Below, in pieces: positions 18,910 through 30,189 of a stretch of DNA of 64,000 bases. A program made the translations under genes and the position numbers. The stretch is taken from positions 186,001-250,000 of the forward strand of contig JADJLN010000002.1 of NCBI GenBank assembly GCA_016710115.1, read 5' to 3'. Every line of letters begins with the position of its first letter. Position 1 is the first letter of the stretch. The DNA comes from Saprospiraceae bacterium. Its GTDB lineage: Bacteria; Bacteroidota; Bacteroidia; Chitinophagales; Saprospiraceae. Below the pieces are notes generated by a model. The model did not search any database, was not told where the DNA came from, and was given only the letters and a program-made list of their open reading frames with translations.

Positions 18910-19704
18910 TCAGATTGTATTTAAGGCTTTCCTGGTTTCGGATTCGGTTCTGGCAAGTTCTTCTATGAACTGGCTATTGGGGTATTTGACTCGAAAGAGT
19001 CGGGCAAATTCAAGTGTCTTTTCGTACCGTTCTGTCTGTTTGTCTACCACACTGTTCTTCGCCCATGCATAGGCCGCGTCGACCATCAGATAGCGCACAA
19101 GTTCAGCGTCACGGGTTTCGGGGAAGTCTTTCAGCAGATTTTCAAAGGTGTGCAGTGCGGCCTGGTACTGCCGCAAATCGTAATAGAGTTTGGCCTCGGC
19201 AAAGGCCTTTTTTTCCAGTTTGGCGCGGAGACCGTCGATCAGCTGATTACACTCGGGAACTCGTTCACTGCGTGGATAGGCATTGACAAAATCCTGCAGG
19301 CCATCAATTGCCTTCTGGGTATACGACTGCTCGAGACGATATTGAGGCGACATGCGATAGTTCGAAAAAGCAGCCATGAAATCGGCTTCCTCCTTTAAGG
19401 TGCTGAGGGAATACGTCGTTGAGAAATTGTTGAAATAATAGGCTGCCAGGATATAATTCTTCAGATGAAAATGCGTGTAGGCGTATTTGAAATACAAATC
19501 TTCGGCTTCTTTCTGACCCCGAAAATTGTTGATGATCAACTCAAACAGTGTCTGGGACTTCTGATATTCTCCACGATCATACAATTCGATCGCTTTATTG
19601 TAAATCCGGGTCGTATCACCACTCAGGCGGATACGTTCAAAATCCGATTTACATCCTGTAAAAACCAGTAAGAAAAGGCTGAAGCCAAGGATCCTCATTC
19701 TCAT
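18910..19704 (-). CDS. bamD: Outer membrane protein assembly factor BamD
   Basis: 264 residues. The lipoprotein signal peptide has a lipobox near Cys18 (FLLVFTGCKSDF). TPR repeats follow (YDRGEYQKSQTLFELIINNF, AYTHFHLKNYILAAYYFNNF, LRQYQAALHTFENLLKDFP), the YfiO/BamD architecture. It is a component of the beta-barrel assembly machine on the periplasmic face of the outer membrane. First gene of the bamD-rpoZ-coaBC operon. ATG starts exist at 19704 and 19698; the promoter box favours 19704. Confidence 0.92.
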   Translation of the reverse strand: MRMRILGFSLFLLVFTGCKSDFERIRLSGDTTRIYNKAIELYDRGEYQKSQTLFELIINNFRGQKEAEDLYFKYAYTHFHLKNYILAAYYFNNFSTTYSLSTLKEEADFMAAFSNYRMSPQYRLEQSYTQKAIDGLQDFVNAYPRSERVPECNQLIDGLRAKLEKKAFAEAKLYYDLRQYQAALHTFENLLKDFPETRDAELVRYLMVDAAYAWAKNSVVDKQTERYEKTLEFARLFRVKYPNSQFIEELARTESETRKALNTI

Positions 19705-19711
19705 AAGCCTG

Positions 19712-19719
19712 CAAAGTTA
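19712..19719 (-). promoter_or_regulatory. -7 promoter box for the bamD operon
   Basis: TAACTTTG on the minus strand matches TAnnTTTG and ends 7 nt before the bamD start, predicting a leaderless bamD-rpoZ-coaBC transcript. Confidence 0.55.
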
Positions 19720-20196
19720 AGGGGAAAACGGAACTCTCCTAAGATTCTTTGCCGGAAAGCCCGGATTAAGAGAAGATTAACGCAGCATAGAAGTGGCCAT
19801 GTTCCGTTTGCCGGGTACCCTCTGTGCGTGAATAGAGTCCAGATCCCCGAGGCACGCCTCGATCCCTGATCTGCACTGATTCATGGATGGGCAGACATAT
19901 CTGCCTTGTGAGGACAACACCGAGCCCCGTGCAATGTCCTCCAGAGAGGTTGAAGTGGCCCTGTTTACCCTGGTTCTTGTTCCGATTCATCACTGATGTA
20001 TGCTGTTGGCCAGTTGCCGGACAAGACCGGCCGCACAGCCGACCAGTGTGCCCTTTCTCCGGCTGTTTCGGCATAGCGTGGGCGACGTGTCTGGTTATTG
20101 AAGTCCACGCCCATTCCCGGACTTTCATGGCAGGGAGGAAATGGTCTGGTTTTTGCCACTATGTGACAGGCAACCCAGCCCCAAAAACCAGCTATT
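19720..20196. other. Unassigned 477-bp stretch between bamD and the helical-protein gene
   Basis: GC content is similar to coding DNA. The minus strand has an open frame at 19766-20128, and a second one that could join it after a frame change near 19965. Neither product resembles a family I know. A small hairpin CGAGGC-AC-GCCTCG lies near 19848-19861. Some strings recall RNase P RNA (see rejected list), but the core is not there. Confidence 0.3.
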
Positions 20197-21727
20197 GTGA
20201 AGCTTCTTATCGAATTGACACGGATCGCCAACCTGAAGCGTATCTCCAAGATTGATGTCTTTGAAGGCTCATCCCTGCGCAACAAGTCAAGCAAGTTCAA
20301 TGAATTCTATGAAGGCCTGATCCATGAACAATTCAGGTCGGACCGTGAAGCGGCGAGAAAGCTGTACAAAACGACACCCGGGGATGACCGGTATCGCCAG
20401 TTGAAATCCAGGTTCCGCAAGCGGTTGCTCAATACGCTGTTTTTTATCAACGTCAATACCTCCGTCAAGCCGTTGTATGAGCAGGCCTACCTGGATTGTC
20501 AGCGTGACTGGGCTCTGGTCAACATTCTCAAGCTGTATGATGCCGATATCAGTGTCCCTTATCTGGCAAGGCAGGTACTCTCCACCGCACAGAAACACCA
20601 TTTCACGGAATTGATCGTCGGGGCAGCCACCCTGTTGCGCGAGATCGCAGCAAAGGAAGGGGATCGCAAATCCTACACCCGATATGTCGACATCCTCGAG
20701 CAAATGTTGCCCATCTTTCATGCGGAGCAGCAGGCAGAGGCAATCTATCATGAGGTCAATCTCCGTCATCAGACGGGAGATCTTGAACTGACATCGTCTG
20801 ACTGGAAGGGTTGGACGGATCAATTGATCGCCCTTTCTGAGCAGCACCCTGTACCACGTATCTACTACATTTCCAACCTTGTATCAGCACTGCAGTACCA
20901 GCATGCCGGTCGATGGGAACTCTCCTGTGAGATCTGTCGTCAGGCCGGGCCATACATGCAGGACAGGGAAGATCAGTTTTCCAGTGAACAGATCTTCAGG
21001 ATCCAGTATCTGTTGATGCAATCCTATCTGCATATGGGTTCATTTGAGGATGCGCGCGCACAATCCGAAAACACCCTGAAGCTGCTGGAGGAAGGAAGTT
21101 CGCAGTGGTTTTCCTATCTCGATCTCTACTTCCTGCTCTCTATGCATACCGGGCATTATGCCATTGCCTTTGCCATTCTCCAGCAAGTCATGCAACGCAA
21201 GGATTTCGCCATGCAGGAAGAGGAATCGAAACATCAATGGAAGTTGTACAAGGCCATCCTGTATTATCTGCTGACCATCCAGCAGGATGGTAAACGACTG
21301 CGACAGACCCGATTCTTTCACGACTTCCGGTGTCCTCCTTCCTCGAAGACCCGGCGCTGTTCCCCAAAGAACAACGCATTTTTCCGTGTGGATGCTGATC
21401 ATCCAGTTTCTGTATGCGGTGGAACAACGCAATCTGGAGTTGTCAAACGATATCATCTTCCGATTGAAGCAGTATACACGCAGGCAATTGCATCCGGAGC
21501 GCCAGGCACGGGTGATCGAATTTATTCGTTGCCTCACGCAATTGCCGAAAGGAGACTTTGATGCCAACAAGGTTCGATTTGCCAATAAATACTACCACCG
21601 GCTGCTGGCGACCTCCTATCGATATGACGGGCAACTCGACCAGCTGGAAATCATTCCCTTTCATACCTTGTGGGTTCATATCCACGAACGACTGAAAGGT
21701 ACCCCGGTTGCACTCTCTGTCTCCTAG
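20197..21727 (+). CDS. Uncharacterised all-helical (TPR-like) protein (two apparent frameshifts)
   Basis: About 510 residues. GTG start (MKLLIELTRIANLKRISKID). It is rich in helices of the TPR/HAT style (YYISNLVSALQYQHAGRWEL, IQYLLMQSYLHMGSFEDARA, WFSYLDLYFLLSMHTGHYAI) and has no signal peptide. Frame changes are needed at 21329-21330 (one G more) and in the T run 21379-21383 (one T more), giving VSSFLEDPALFPKEQRIF and then SVWMLIIQFLYAVEQRNLEL. The end overlaps the cmk start by 20 bp. Probably a lineage-restricted cytoplasmic protein; function unknown. Confidence 0.7.
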
Positions 21728-22429
21728 AATCACCATTGCCCTGGACGGGTATGCCGCCTGTGGGAAAAGCACCCTTGCCCGCGACCTCTGTGAGGCGCTG
21801 AATTATTCCTTTATCGACACGGGTGCGATGTACCGTGCCGTGACCGGTGGATCCTCGATCAGCAGATTCATCTCGATCATGCACAACCCTGGCCGCAGAT
21901 TCTCCAGGACCTCCCGTTTGACTGGATTCTACAGGATGGAACCTTCCGGATTTTCATGAACGGCAAGGAAATGGAAGAACAGATCCGCAGCATGGATGTT
22001 TCCGCGCAGGTCAGTGCAGTCGCTTCTGTATCCGGCATTCGTGCCTTCCTGGTGCGCCTGCAACAGCAGCTCGGGCGGGCAGGTGGGGTTGTTCTGGATG
22101 GACGCGACATTGGAACCGTTGTCTTCCCGGATGCCGAACTCAAGGTATTTGTCACAGCTGAAACGGAAGTCAGAGTGGAGCGCCGGTTGTCAGAACTCCT
22201 GGCGAAAGGAGTGCATGTGACCCGGTCGGAAGTCAGAACTAACCTCGTCGATCGGGACAGGATCGACTCGACACGGGAAGACAGCCCGCTCCAGGCTGCC
22301 CCGGATGCGCTCTGGCTGGATACATCGCGAATGGACCGAGGTCAGCAGCTTCGCATTGTTCTGGACAAGGCTGCAGACCTGATTCGGAAAAAGCATCGCT
22401 CTACTGCCGGTTCGGTGGTTGTTCCCTAA
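21708..22429 (+). CDS. cmk: Cytidylate kinase (apparent frameshift)
   Basis: About 240 residues. Residues 1-46 contain the P-loop GYAACGKSTLARDL and IDTGAMYRAVT. After one missing base at about 21845-21850 the frame continues WILDQQIHLDHAQPWPQILQ, FMNGKEMEEQIRSMDVS, VVLDGRDIGTVVFPDAELKV and DRDRIDSTREDSPLQAAPDA, all CMP-kinase motifs. It phosphorylates CMP/dCMP using ATP. The gene is essential, so the frame break is best read as a consensus error. Confidence 0.92.
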
Positions 22430-22443
22430 ATTCGCCAGTCAAC

Positions 22444-22681
22444 ATGACGACGAAACCACTCACCCTGGACAGGGCAGAACCGGGCAGGCAAGTGCGCATA
22501 CTTCGGCTGGAGGATCATCCATCAACAAGCCGGCTCCGCCATGGGTCTTCGTCCGGGACAATGTGTGACACTTGTCAGAAGTACGGTAAAGAATGCGGCC
22601 TGCTATATTCTGGGGGAGTTCCAGCAATATGGCATCCGACAGGATGAAGCAGAAGTACTATGGGTGGAATACGTGGATTGA
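22444..22681 (+). CDS. feoA: FeoA-family protein (apparent frameshift)
   Basis: About 78 residues. It begins MTTKPLTLDRAEPGRQVRIL and, after one frame change near 22539-22540, continues MGLRPGQCVTLVRSTVKNAA then ILGEFQQYGIRQDEAEVLWV. This is the SH3-like FeoA fold that supports FeoB-mediated ferrous iron uptake. It overlaps the feoB start by 22 bp. Confidence 0.85.
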
Positions 22682-24809
22682 ACAGGCGCATTGCTTTGAT
22701 CGGCAACCCGAACAGTGGGAAATCATCCCTGTTCAATCAGCTTACCGGGCTTCGGCAGAAGACGGGCAACTTCCCAGGTGTCACTGTGGAACGGCGAAGT
22801 GGTGCGATGCGGCTACCCGACGGCCAGGAGTGGCAGGTGGTCGATTTCCCCGGGACTTACAGTCTGTATCCCACTTCACTGGATGAACGCGTGGTGTTCG
22901 ATGTACTGTCCAATCCGAACAGTGCTGACTTCCCGGATCTGGTTATTTATGTGGCAGATGCACTGCGGCTGGATCAACACCTCCTGTTGTTATCTCAGAT
23001 CCGTGACCTCGGACTTCCGGTCATCCTGGCATTGAACCTGATAGATGCAGCTGCGGATTCGGGTGTCCGCTATCAAACGCGATCACTGAGTCAGAAACTG
23101 GGGTTGACCTGCATCGAAGTCAATGGACGGACCGGCGAAGGGGTGGGACTTCTGCTCCAGCAAATTGAACATCATGCCAATGGGAAACAGGTGGCCAATA
23201 TTGCGGTGAAGAGCTATTCACCATCATCGGTTCTTCGTGAGCTTGTTCAGGATATTCGCGCTGCAGTGCCCTGGGTGACGCATGATTTTCAGGCATTGAT
23301 CCTGGCACATCATGTAACTGAACTGACCTGTCTGGAGCCTCGGGAGGTGGTTGCTATCCAAACGTTGAATGCGAAACACGGCTTTACATCCTTACGTGCG
23401 CAGGTTGAAGAAATCATGGAGCGATTCCAGTTCATCGACAGGGTCGTCGCCGAGTCCCGAAATAGGGATCATCCGCCAGGCCGGAATACATTGACCTCTC
23501 GGATCGATCGACTCGTCACTCATGTCCTATGGGGACCGATCCTGTTTGTGGCCTTCCTGCTCTTTATTTTTCAGGCCGTCTTTTCCTGGGCGACCTTGCC
23601 GATGGAGTGGATCGAGCGGATCTTTTCCGAACTGGGGGGTGCGGTCAAATATGCCCTGGGAGAAGGTTGGCTGTCCAGTCTGCTCGCGGATGGCATTTTG
23701 GCCGGATTGGGAGGCGTGCTGGTTTTTATTCCCCAGATCGTTTTATTGTTTCTTCTGGTTGCTTTGCTGGAAGAATCCGGGTACATGGCGCGAGCAGTCT
23801 ACCTTTTCGACCGGATCCTGCGCAAGGTGGGACTCAATGGTCGGAGCATCGTGGCACTGGTATCGGGCACGGCATGTGCCATCCCTGCTGTGATGAGTAC
23901 CCGGACGATCACGAATGCCAAGGAGCGATTGATCACCATTCTGGTCACACCGTTTATCAGTTGTTCGGCGCGGCTTCCGGTTTATGCCGTCCTGGTCGGA
24001 CTGATGGTTCCAGCAGGAAAGGTGTTTGGATTGATCAGCTACCAGGCCTTGACGTTTATGGGTCTTTATGTATTGGGTGCCTCAGCCGCTTTAGGTGGTG
24101 CCTGGGTATTCAACAGGTTGTTGAAGTCGGCCGAACCGGGATATCTGTTGATGGAATTGCCGGACTACCAGATCCCGCACTGGCGGAATGTGATCCATAC
24201 GGTGTGGAGCAAGGTCGCATCGTTTGTCCGGGAAGCGGGAAAGATCATCATCCTGATTTCTATTGTCTTCTGGTTTCTGGCCAGCACCAGTTTTCCCGGG
24301 AGGATGGCCGAGGCAGAATCCCGCGCTCGGATAGAAGCCAGTGCAAGCAACTTGAGTGAAACGGAACTGGAAGCCCGAATTGCGGCCTACCAGATCGAAA
24401 CCAGTTTTGCCGGAATTTAGGAAAAGGCCTCGAACCGGTGATCAAGCCACTGGGATTCGATTGGAAGATCGGTATCGCCCTGGTCACGTCTTTTGCAGCG
24501 CGGGAGGTTTTTGTCGGTACGATGGCCACCATTTACAGTATTGGCAGTGTAGATGACGAAACAAGTATTCGCCAGAAAATGGCCACTGAGTTGAACCCGA
24601 CCACTGACCGAAAGAAATACAGTCTCCCGGTCGCCCTGTCTCTTTTGCTCTTTTATGTTTTTGCCATGCAATGTATGAGTACGATCGCCGTCGTCAGAAA
24701 AGAAACGGGCAGTTGGAAATGGCCATTGATCCAGCTGGCTGTGATGACCGGCCTGGCCTATCTGACCAGTCTGGTGACCTACCAGGCGCTGACAGCAATG
24801 GGCTATTAA
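22660..24809 (+). CDS. feoB: Ferrous iron transporter FeoB (apparent frameshift)
   Basis: About 716 residues. The G domain has G1 GNPNSGKSSLFN, G2 in GNFPGVTVERRSG, G3 VDFPGTYSLYP and G4 ALNLIDAA. The membrane domain has Gate motifs including GTACAIPAVMSTRTI and ISCSARLPVYAVLVG. The frame stops at 24420, but one extra T at 24416-24418 restores SFAGILGKGLEPVIKPLGFD, and the core ends with SFAAREVFVGTMATIYSIG and the last helices. FeoB imports Fe2+ across the inner membrane. Operon with feoA. Confidence 0.95.
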
Positions 24810-24837
24810 TCAAAGACGCGTCGGGATTTTGATTTGT

Positions 24838-24959
24838 CTGTGTTCCAGGTTCCTGCGTTCCTCATTCCTGGTTCCTCATTCCCGGTTCCTCATTCCGCTT
24901 TCCGCTTTCCGCTTTCCCACTTCACACTTCCCTGCCTAGCGGCAGGCGCTTCCCGCTTT
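24838..24959. repeat. CATTCCTGGTTCCT / CCGCTTT low-complexity repeat
   Basis: Heptamer-like units TTCCTGG/TTCCTCA followed by repeated CCGCTTT. This is the complement of the repeat type at 16850-17270, and it carries the matching short hairpin CTGCC-TAGC-GGCAG. It fills the gap between feoB and the convergent secreted-protein gene. Confidence 0.75.
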
Positions 24960-26096
24960 CTAGTACACCTTCACCGATACGGGAACTTCGCCCTCGCTTT
25001 CCCACAGGACGATGCAGGGGCAGGATGGATGATTCCCAAGCACCAGGCTGGTAGTTAACATCCCGGGCTGGATGGAACGTCTGGTGATCAGATCCCCGTT
25101 CACATTCCATATAGAGAGGATTCCTCCAGCATGATTTTTCAGCCCGCCGACATGGACAAAGCCGGATTGGATCCAGGCCGTCATGGGGGATGAATCGGCA
25201 AGCAGTTTTGCGGTGATGACCGGGCTGTATTTGGCCATTCCATCCCTGTCGACCATGTTCAGCCGATAATAGTGCTGTCCCGGGCCGGCGGTCCTGTGCA
25301 TCCATTGATAGGATTGCATGGCGACGGACCACCCGGCCGCCGGTACCCGGTTCAGCTCCTGAAATGGTTCCCCATTTCGTGCATGCTCGATGCCAAAGTA
25401 TTCGCTGTTGTTTTCTGTAGCTGTTGCCCACTCCAGACGTATGTCGGGGCCGACAGGTGCTGCCGTAAAGGTGGTTAACTCCACAGGCAGAGGTTCGCCT
25501 GCATTGTATATCCGTACGGAGTCGATCCGCCAGATCGTGTTCTTGTCTTCATTAGGCTCTTTATTGGCATTGAATGGATAGATCCGAAAGATCACCGAAT
25601 CGGTGAGTGCCTGCAGGGGTTGGATAGGGGAGAGGGGAATGGTCACCGTCGACCAGTTGCCATGGCCGATCATCAGACCACTGGCGAGTGCGGATGCAAA
25701 GTTGTTCTTGCTGTATCGCAATTGCCATTTGCTGGCAGCCTGATTTTCCCGATGGATCTCGAACGAAAGGCGCATCAGTTCAAGACTGTGCCCGGGGGAG
25801 ACGACGAGTGGGACCTGGAAATAACGCGAGGTATCCGGTATGCTAGGATTGCTCGGCCAGCCATAAGAGCCAAATGCCGGTCCCGAACTGGGACTTCCGG
25901 TGACAAACGGACAGGATTCACAATCAACGGGAATGATTGGAGCAAGTGATATGTCCCGACTGAGAACCGATCGATGAACAGAATCAGGAGAAGCACTGTT
26001 CCCGTTGAAGGTATATCGACTTATCAGAATCTCCTGTCCTCTACCTGGAATGAAACATCCGGTAGTCAGGACGGCAGCCAGCACAATCCGCCACAT
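24960..26096 (-). CDS. Secreted protein with T9SS-type C-terminal region
   Basis: 378 residues. The signal peptide is MWRIVLAAVLTTGCFIPGRGQ. A jelly-roll-like N-terminal half follows (ILISRYTFNGNSASPDSVHR). Then comes the Bacteroidota linker hallmark LPVELTTFTAAPVGPDIRLE and WATATENNSEYFGIEHARNG, which often precedes a T9SS signal, and a short beta-rich end (LSIWNVNGDLITRR, VPVSVKVY). Its role is unknown; likely an outer-surface or secreted protein. Divergent from the S46 peptidase gene. Confidence 0.7.
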   Translation of the reverse strand: MWRIVLAAVLTTGCFIPGRGQEILISRYTFNGNSASPDSVHRSVLSRDISLAPIIPVDCESCPFVTGSPSSGPAFGSYGWPSNPSIPDTSRYFQVPLVVSPGHSLELMRLSFEIHRENQAASKWQLRYSKNNFASALASGLMIGHGNWSTVTIPLSPIQPLQALTDSVIFRIYPFNANKEPNEDKNTIWRIDSVRIYNAGEPLPVELTTFTAAPVGPDIRLEWATATENNSEYFGIEHARNGEPFQELNRVPAAGWSVAMQSYQWMHRTAGPGQHYYRLNMVDRDGMAKYSPVITAKLLADSSPMTAWIQSGFVHVGGLKNHAGGILSIWNVNGDLITRRSIQPGMLTTSLVLGNHPSCPCIVLWESEGEVPVSVKVY

Positions 26097-26105
26097 AGTT
26101 TACCT

Positions 26106-26113
26106 TATCTTTG
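26106..26113 (+). promoter_or_regulatory. -7 promoter box upstream of the S46 peptidase gene
   Basis: TATCTTTG matches TAnnTTTG and lies 63 nt before the start at 26177. Confidence 0.4.
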
Positions 26114-26176
26114 CGTGTGTAGTGGGATAAAAATCGGCCCTTCCTTTCATAAATTATTTTCGAATTCAAACAATTT

Positions 26177-28339
26177 GTGACAGTGAAAAATCTGCGAATC
26201 TTCTCGTTTATACTCAGCCTGTTCTTGTCCGCCAGCCTCCTTTCTGCGCACGAAGGAATGTGGCTCCCGCATCTTCTCAAACAATTGGAAGGAGACATGC
26301 AGGCCATGGGCATGAAGATGACTGCAGAAGATATCTACTCCGTGAATAAAGGGAGTTTGAAGGATGCCATCCTGCATTTCGGGGGCGGATGTACCGGGAG
26401 CATTATCTCCTCAGAAGGTCTCGTGCTGACGAACCACCATTGCGGCTATGGGTATATCCAGTCGCACAGTTCTATTGAAAACAACTATTTGCGCAATGGA
26501 TTCTGGGCATCCTCCCGCAGTCAGGAACTGGCAAATCCGGGTCTGGTTGTGACCATCATTCAACGCATAGAAGATGTTACTGATCAGGCGCTGAATGGTG
26601 TGACAGCATCCATGTCGGAACGGGAACGGCAATCGCGAATTGACGAAAATCTGGTCCGGTTCAAGGCAACCCTCAATCTGAAAGGGGATGAAGGGATCCT
26701 CTTCCGTCCCATTTATTACGGGAATCAATACCTGATGTTTGTCACATTGACCTATACCGATATCCGGCTGGTGGGCACCCCTCCCGAATCGATCGGGAAG
26801 TTCGGGTCGGATACAGATAACTGGATGTGGCCAAGGCATACCGGCGATTTTTCCCTGTTCCGGATCTACGCCGGTCCAGATAATCGCCCTGCGGCTTACA
26901 GCCCCCAAAATCAACCGTACAAACCGAAACATTTTCTCCCAGTGTCCCTGGACGGTGTAGGGGAAGGTGATTTTACGCTGGTTTTCGGTTTTCCAAGCAG
27001 CACACAACAGTATATCCCGGCATCAGCAATGGCCATGACCAAAGAGGCCGTGAACCCTCCACGCATTGCCATTCGGGATACAGCATTGCACATTCTGGAC
27101 AAGGCGATGCGATCGGATGAAGCTGTCCGCATCCAGTATGCATCCAAGTATGCCCGCGTGGCGAATTACTGGAAAAAGTGGATCGGTGAAAATCAGGGAC
27201 TTGACCGGTCTAATGCGGTCTGGAAAAAGATCCTGACACAAAAGGAATTTCGGGATCGCACGCATGGCGATGCAGGATATGAAGCCATACTTCCCCATCT
27301 CGACAGCCTGTATGCAGCGCTTACACCCTACATGACTGCGGCCCAATATTACAATGAAGTGGTGCAGCGCAACATCGAGATCTTCACTCTGGCCCGATAT
27401 CTGTCGTCCCTGGTCCAACAATTCGAACAGAAAGGCGAGCCGGGTTATATCGAATATCGCGATCGCATTCTGCCGCAGGTGGAGGGATTTTACAAGGACT
27501 ATCAGTCCGGGTTGGATCAGCAGGTTTTTTCCTCGCTGATGCGGTTGTATGCTGAATCTGGCGATCCCGCCCTGGCCCCCGAAGCGTTATTCCGACAGTT
27601 TTCCGGTGCTCATGCTGGTCACCGATCTGCATCCCTGTTTGACCAGACCATCCTGACGCGAAAGGATGACCTGCTGAAAGTGATGCAGGAGACCCCCAGG
27701 AAGCAACCTCACTGTTGAGCAGTGATTCTCTCGTGATCTGGTATGACCTCCTCAACTCGACTTTCCGTGATCGGGTTGGCGGCCCGATGTCGGTTATCCA
27801 GGCTGAGATCGACAAAGATGCGGCTGTATATGGCTGCCCAGATGGACGTGTTCAGCGAGCAGAAGTACTTTCCGGATGCGAACAGCACATTGCGTGTCAC
27901 ATTCGGAAAGGTGGAGGGCTATCCACAAAATGATACAACGGCCTACCCTTACCAGACCTGGTTGGACGGTGTGATTGACAAGTACATTCCGGGCGATTAT
28001 GAGTTTGATGTTCCGGATCGACTGCGCCAGTTGCATGCCGAGAAGGATTATGGTGTATATGGCGTGGAAGGGCGCATGCCTGTCTGTTTTATCGGATCCA
28101 ACCACACGACCAACGGGAATTCCGGCAGTCCGGTTATTGACGCTACCGGCAACCTGATCGGCCTCAATTTTGACCGGGTATGGGAAGGAACGATGAGCGA
28201 TCTGCACTTCGATTCGTCGATCTGTCGCAATATTATGGTGGATGCGCGTTATATCCTGTTCATCGTCGATAAATATGCCGGTGCGGAATCCATTGTCAGG
28301 GAAATGACCCTGGTTCATCCGAAAAATGGATTGGATTGA
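26177..28339 (+). CDS. S46-family dipeptidyl-peptidase (DPP7/DPP11 type; two apparent frameshifts)
   Basis: About 720 residues. A signal peptide precedes the mature start HEGMWLPHLLKQLEG. The catalytic His is in GLVLTNHHCGYG and the Ser in TNGNSGSPVIDATGNLIGL, both S46 signatures. The conserved segment TDNWMWPRHTGDFSLFRIY and the C-terminal part YFPDANSTLRVTFGKVEGY are also present. Frame repairs are one G more at 27688-27689 and one A fewer at 27814-27816. These periplasmic enzymes release dipeptides from oligopeptides. The residue deciding DPP7 or DPP11 specificity was not determined. Confidence 0.92.
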
Positions 28340-28402
28340 TTTTTGCTTTGTGACAACCGACTTTCATATTCATTCCTTTCTCATATCACTTAACCTTACT
28401 GT

Positions 28403-29814
28403 ATGCGATTGTTCCTTTCCTCTCTTTTTTGCCTGTTGTTGAGCCATAGTCTGATTGCCCAGTGCGATGAAAAGCTGGCATTATATGGTTCGGATATCGA
28501 GGATGTCCTGATTCACAAGATCATTCGGACGGCAGACAATCAGTTTTTACTGGTGGGCCAGAAGAATTTTGATGCCCTGGTCATGAAGGTAGATGCCTGC
28601 GGGAATACCGTCTGGGAGAAAACACACCAGTTTGGACTCGAACAGGGGTTTCGCGATGTGATCGATCTGGGTGGCAAATATGTGGCCATGGGATATTGCA
28701 CAGAATGCAAGAGCGGTGATCCCAGCAAGAAGTTTATCATCCAGGAATTGACCCTGAATGGCGACGCAACCGGATTTCCGAAGACGCTCGGACCAAGCAA
28801 TGCAGATGCTGAGGGCTACCGCATGCGACAGGTCAGTAACGGCCGTTTTGCCCTGGTGGGGACACGCACTATTACCCAGGGTCAGGCAACGGGCAATTCG
28901 ATGGTGGCCTATATTCTCAACAGCAGTTACAGCATTGATGAATTCCAGTTTTTCCCTCAGAAGAAACTGGGCGAGATTGCTTATGACATAGTCGAGATCC
29001 CGGGCACCGGCTTTGTGATCGCAGGAACATCCTATCAGACCGCTGCACCTGAATCGGCTATGATCCGGTTGATTGGTACCAACGGCACCTGGATCAGCTG
29101 TGGTCGAATGACTATTTTGATACCAACACCATGCTGGAACAATCGGCCCGCTCAATCGGTCGAATGCCCAACGGCGACCTGGTATTCACCGGTGCCAAAG
29201 TGGAGGGTGGCCAGCAGCAGCTTTTTGTCGGCAAGGTCAACCCGATGAATGGGGTATTGAAAGGGGCGGCTACTTATGGCGGCAGCGGCGATGATGTCGG
29301 TCGGGATATCCAGGTACTGGATCATGACAATATCCTTGTATCCGGATTGCGTGTCGATGCCGGTGTTTCAGAAGGCCCCTGGGGCCTTGTCGTTGATCAG
29401 TGGCTGGGATTCCGGGATGATTTTCAACCGGCGGCTTCAGGCCTGTTTAACAGCGGAGTTGCTTTCAAGGAAGGGAATGTGCAGCATTTTGCTTTTGCCG
29501 GCACGGCGATCAGCTTTGCCTTCAAGGGGATTTTTGCCAGGACAAAATCATTGACCACGCCGATCGAAATACCCGGACAGCCTGATGCACGGCTGACCAT
29601 CTATCCCAATCCGACGACGGGCCAGATTCGTCTCGATGGCTGGGATATTCCTGCAGATTGTCAATTGACACTGGTCGACGCAGAAGGTCGTCAGCAATGG
29701 TCGATCAAAGCGACGCCGGAGATGGTTTTACCTGCTCTTCCGAATGGCACGTACATCCTGAACCTGCAATGGTCGGGTGGAACAGTGCAGCAACCGGTAG
29801 TATTACAGCGATAA
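28403..29814 (+). CDS. Secreted protein with T9SS type A C-terminal domain (apparent frameshift)
   Basis: About 470 residues. A signal peptide (MRLFLSSLFCLLLSHSLIAQ) is followed by propeller-like repeats of the kind LVGQKNFDALVMKVDACGNT and VFTGAKVEGGQQQLFVGKVN. A T9SS domain starts near ARLTIYPNPTTGQIRLDGWD. The frame changes near 29084-29085, where one extra G gives HLDQLWSNDYFDTNTMLEQS. Probably surface-exposed; function unknown. Confidence 0.78.
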
Positions 29815-29833
29815 CCGGCTTAAAAAATAAGGA

Positions 29834-29870
29834 AAGCCCCGGCCGTCTGCGTGATGGCCGGGGCTTTTTT
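29834..29870 (+). terminator. Rho-independent terminator
   Basis: AAGCCCCGGCC, 11-nt loop, GGCCGGGGCTT, then T-rich. It ends the secreted-protein gene at 29814. A near-copy with the same loop sequence is at 31869-31908. Confidence 0.88.
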
Positions 29871-30189
29871 ATGCTGTCGTGCTTGTGATAAAGTGAGGTT
29901 ACTGTCTTCAGAGATAAACGTGATCGGATTGCTTCAAATCGGATGGCTGACATCTTCTGGTTCAGGATTGTTAAGATATACGTGTTCGGAGAATTAACCT
30001 GTGCCCCTGGAATGTCATCAGGTATTCTGTATGTGGTGAACCAACGGCTCAGCTGGCTCGGAATAGATTGGAGTGGTGCGGGATCCACCAAGCCGCTCAT
30101 ACAAGGGTCGGAGTCAGTTCTCCGATTATATGCTTTGTCTATTTCATTGCCACCACTTCGTCCTCTCGGAATGGGTCATTAAATCAGAC

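Noticed and set aside
19766..20190. Possible RNase P RNA on the minus strand (strings GAAAGTCCGGG, GGTAAACAGGG, ACAGAGGGTACCCGGC in order)
   Set aside because: The near-invariant GAGGAAAGUCC and the ACAGARA-type core motifs are absent, and the P4 pairing cannot be drawn.
24400..24440. Programmed frameshift in feoB
   Set aside because: No slippery heptamer with a downstream structure was seen, and the same kind of one-base break occurs in about fifteen unrelated genes.
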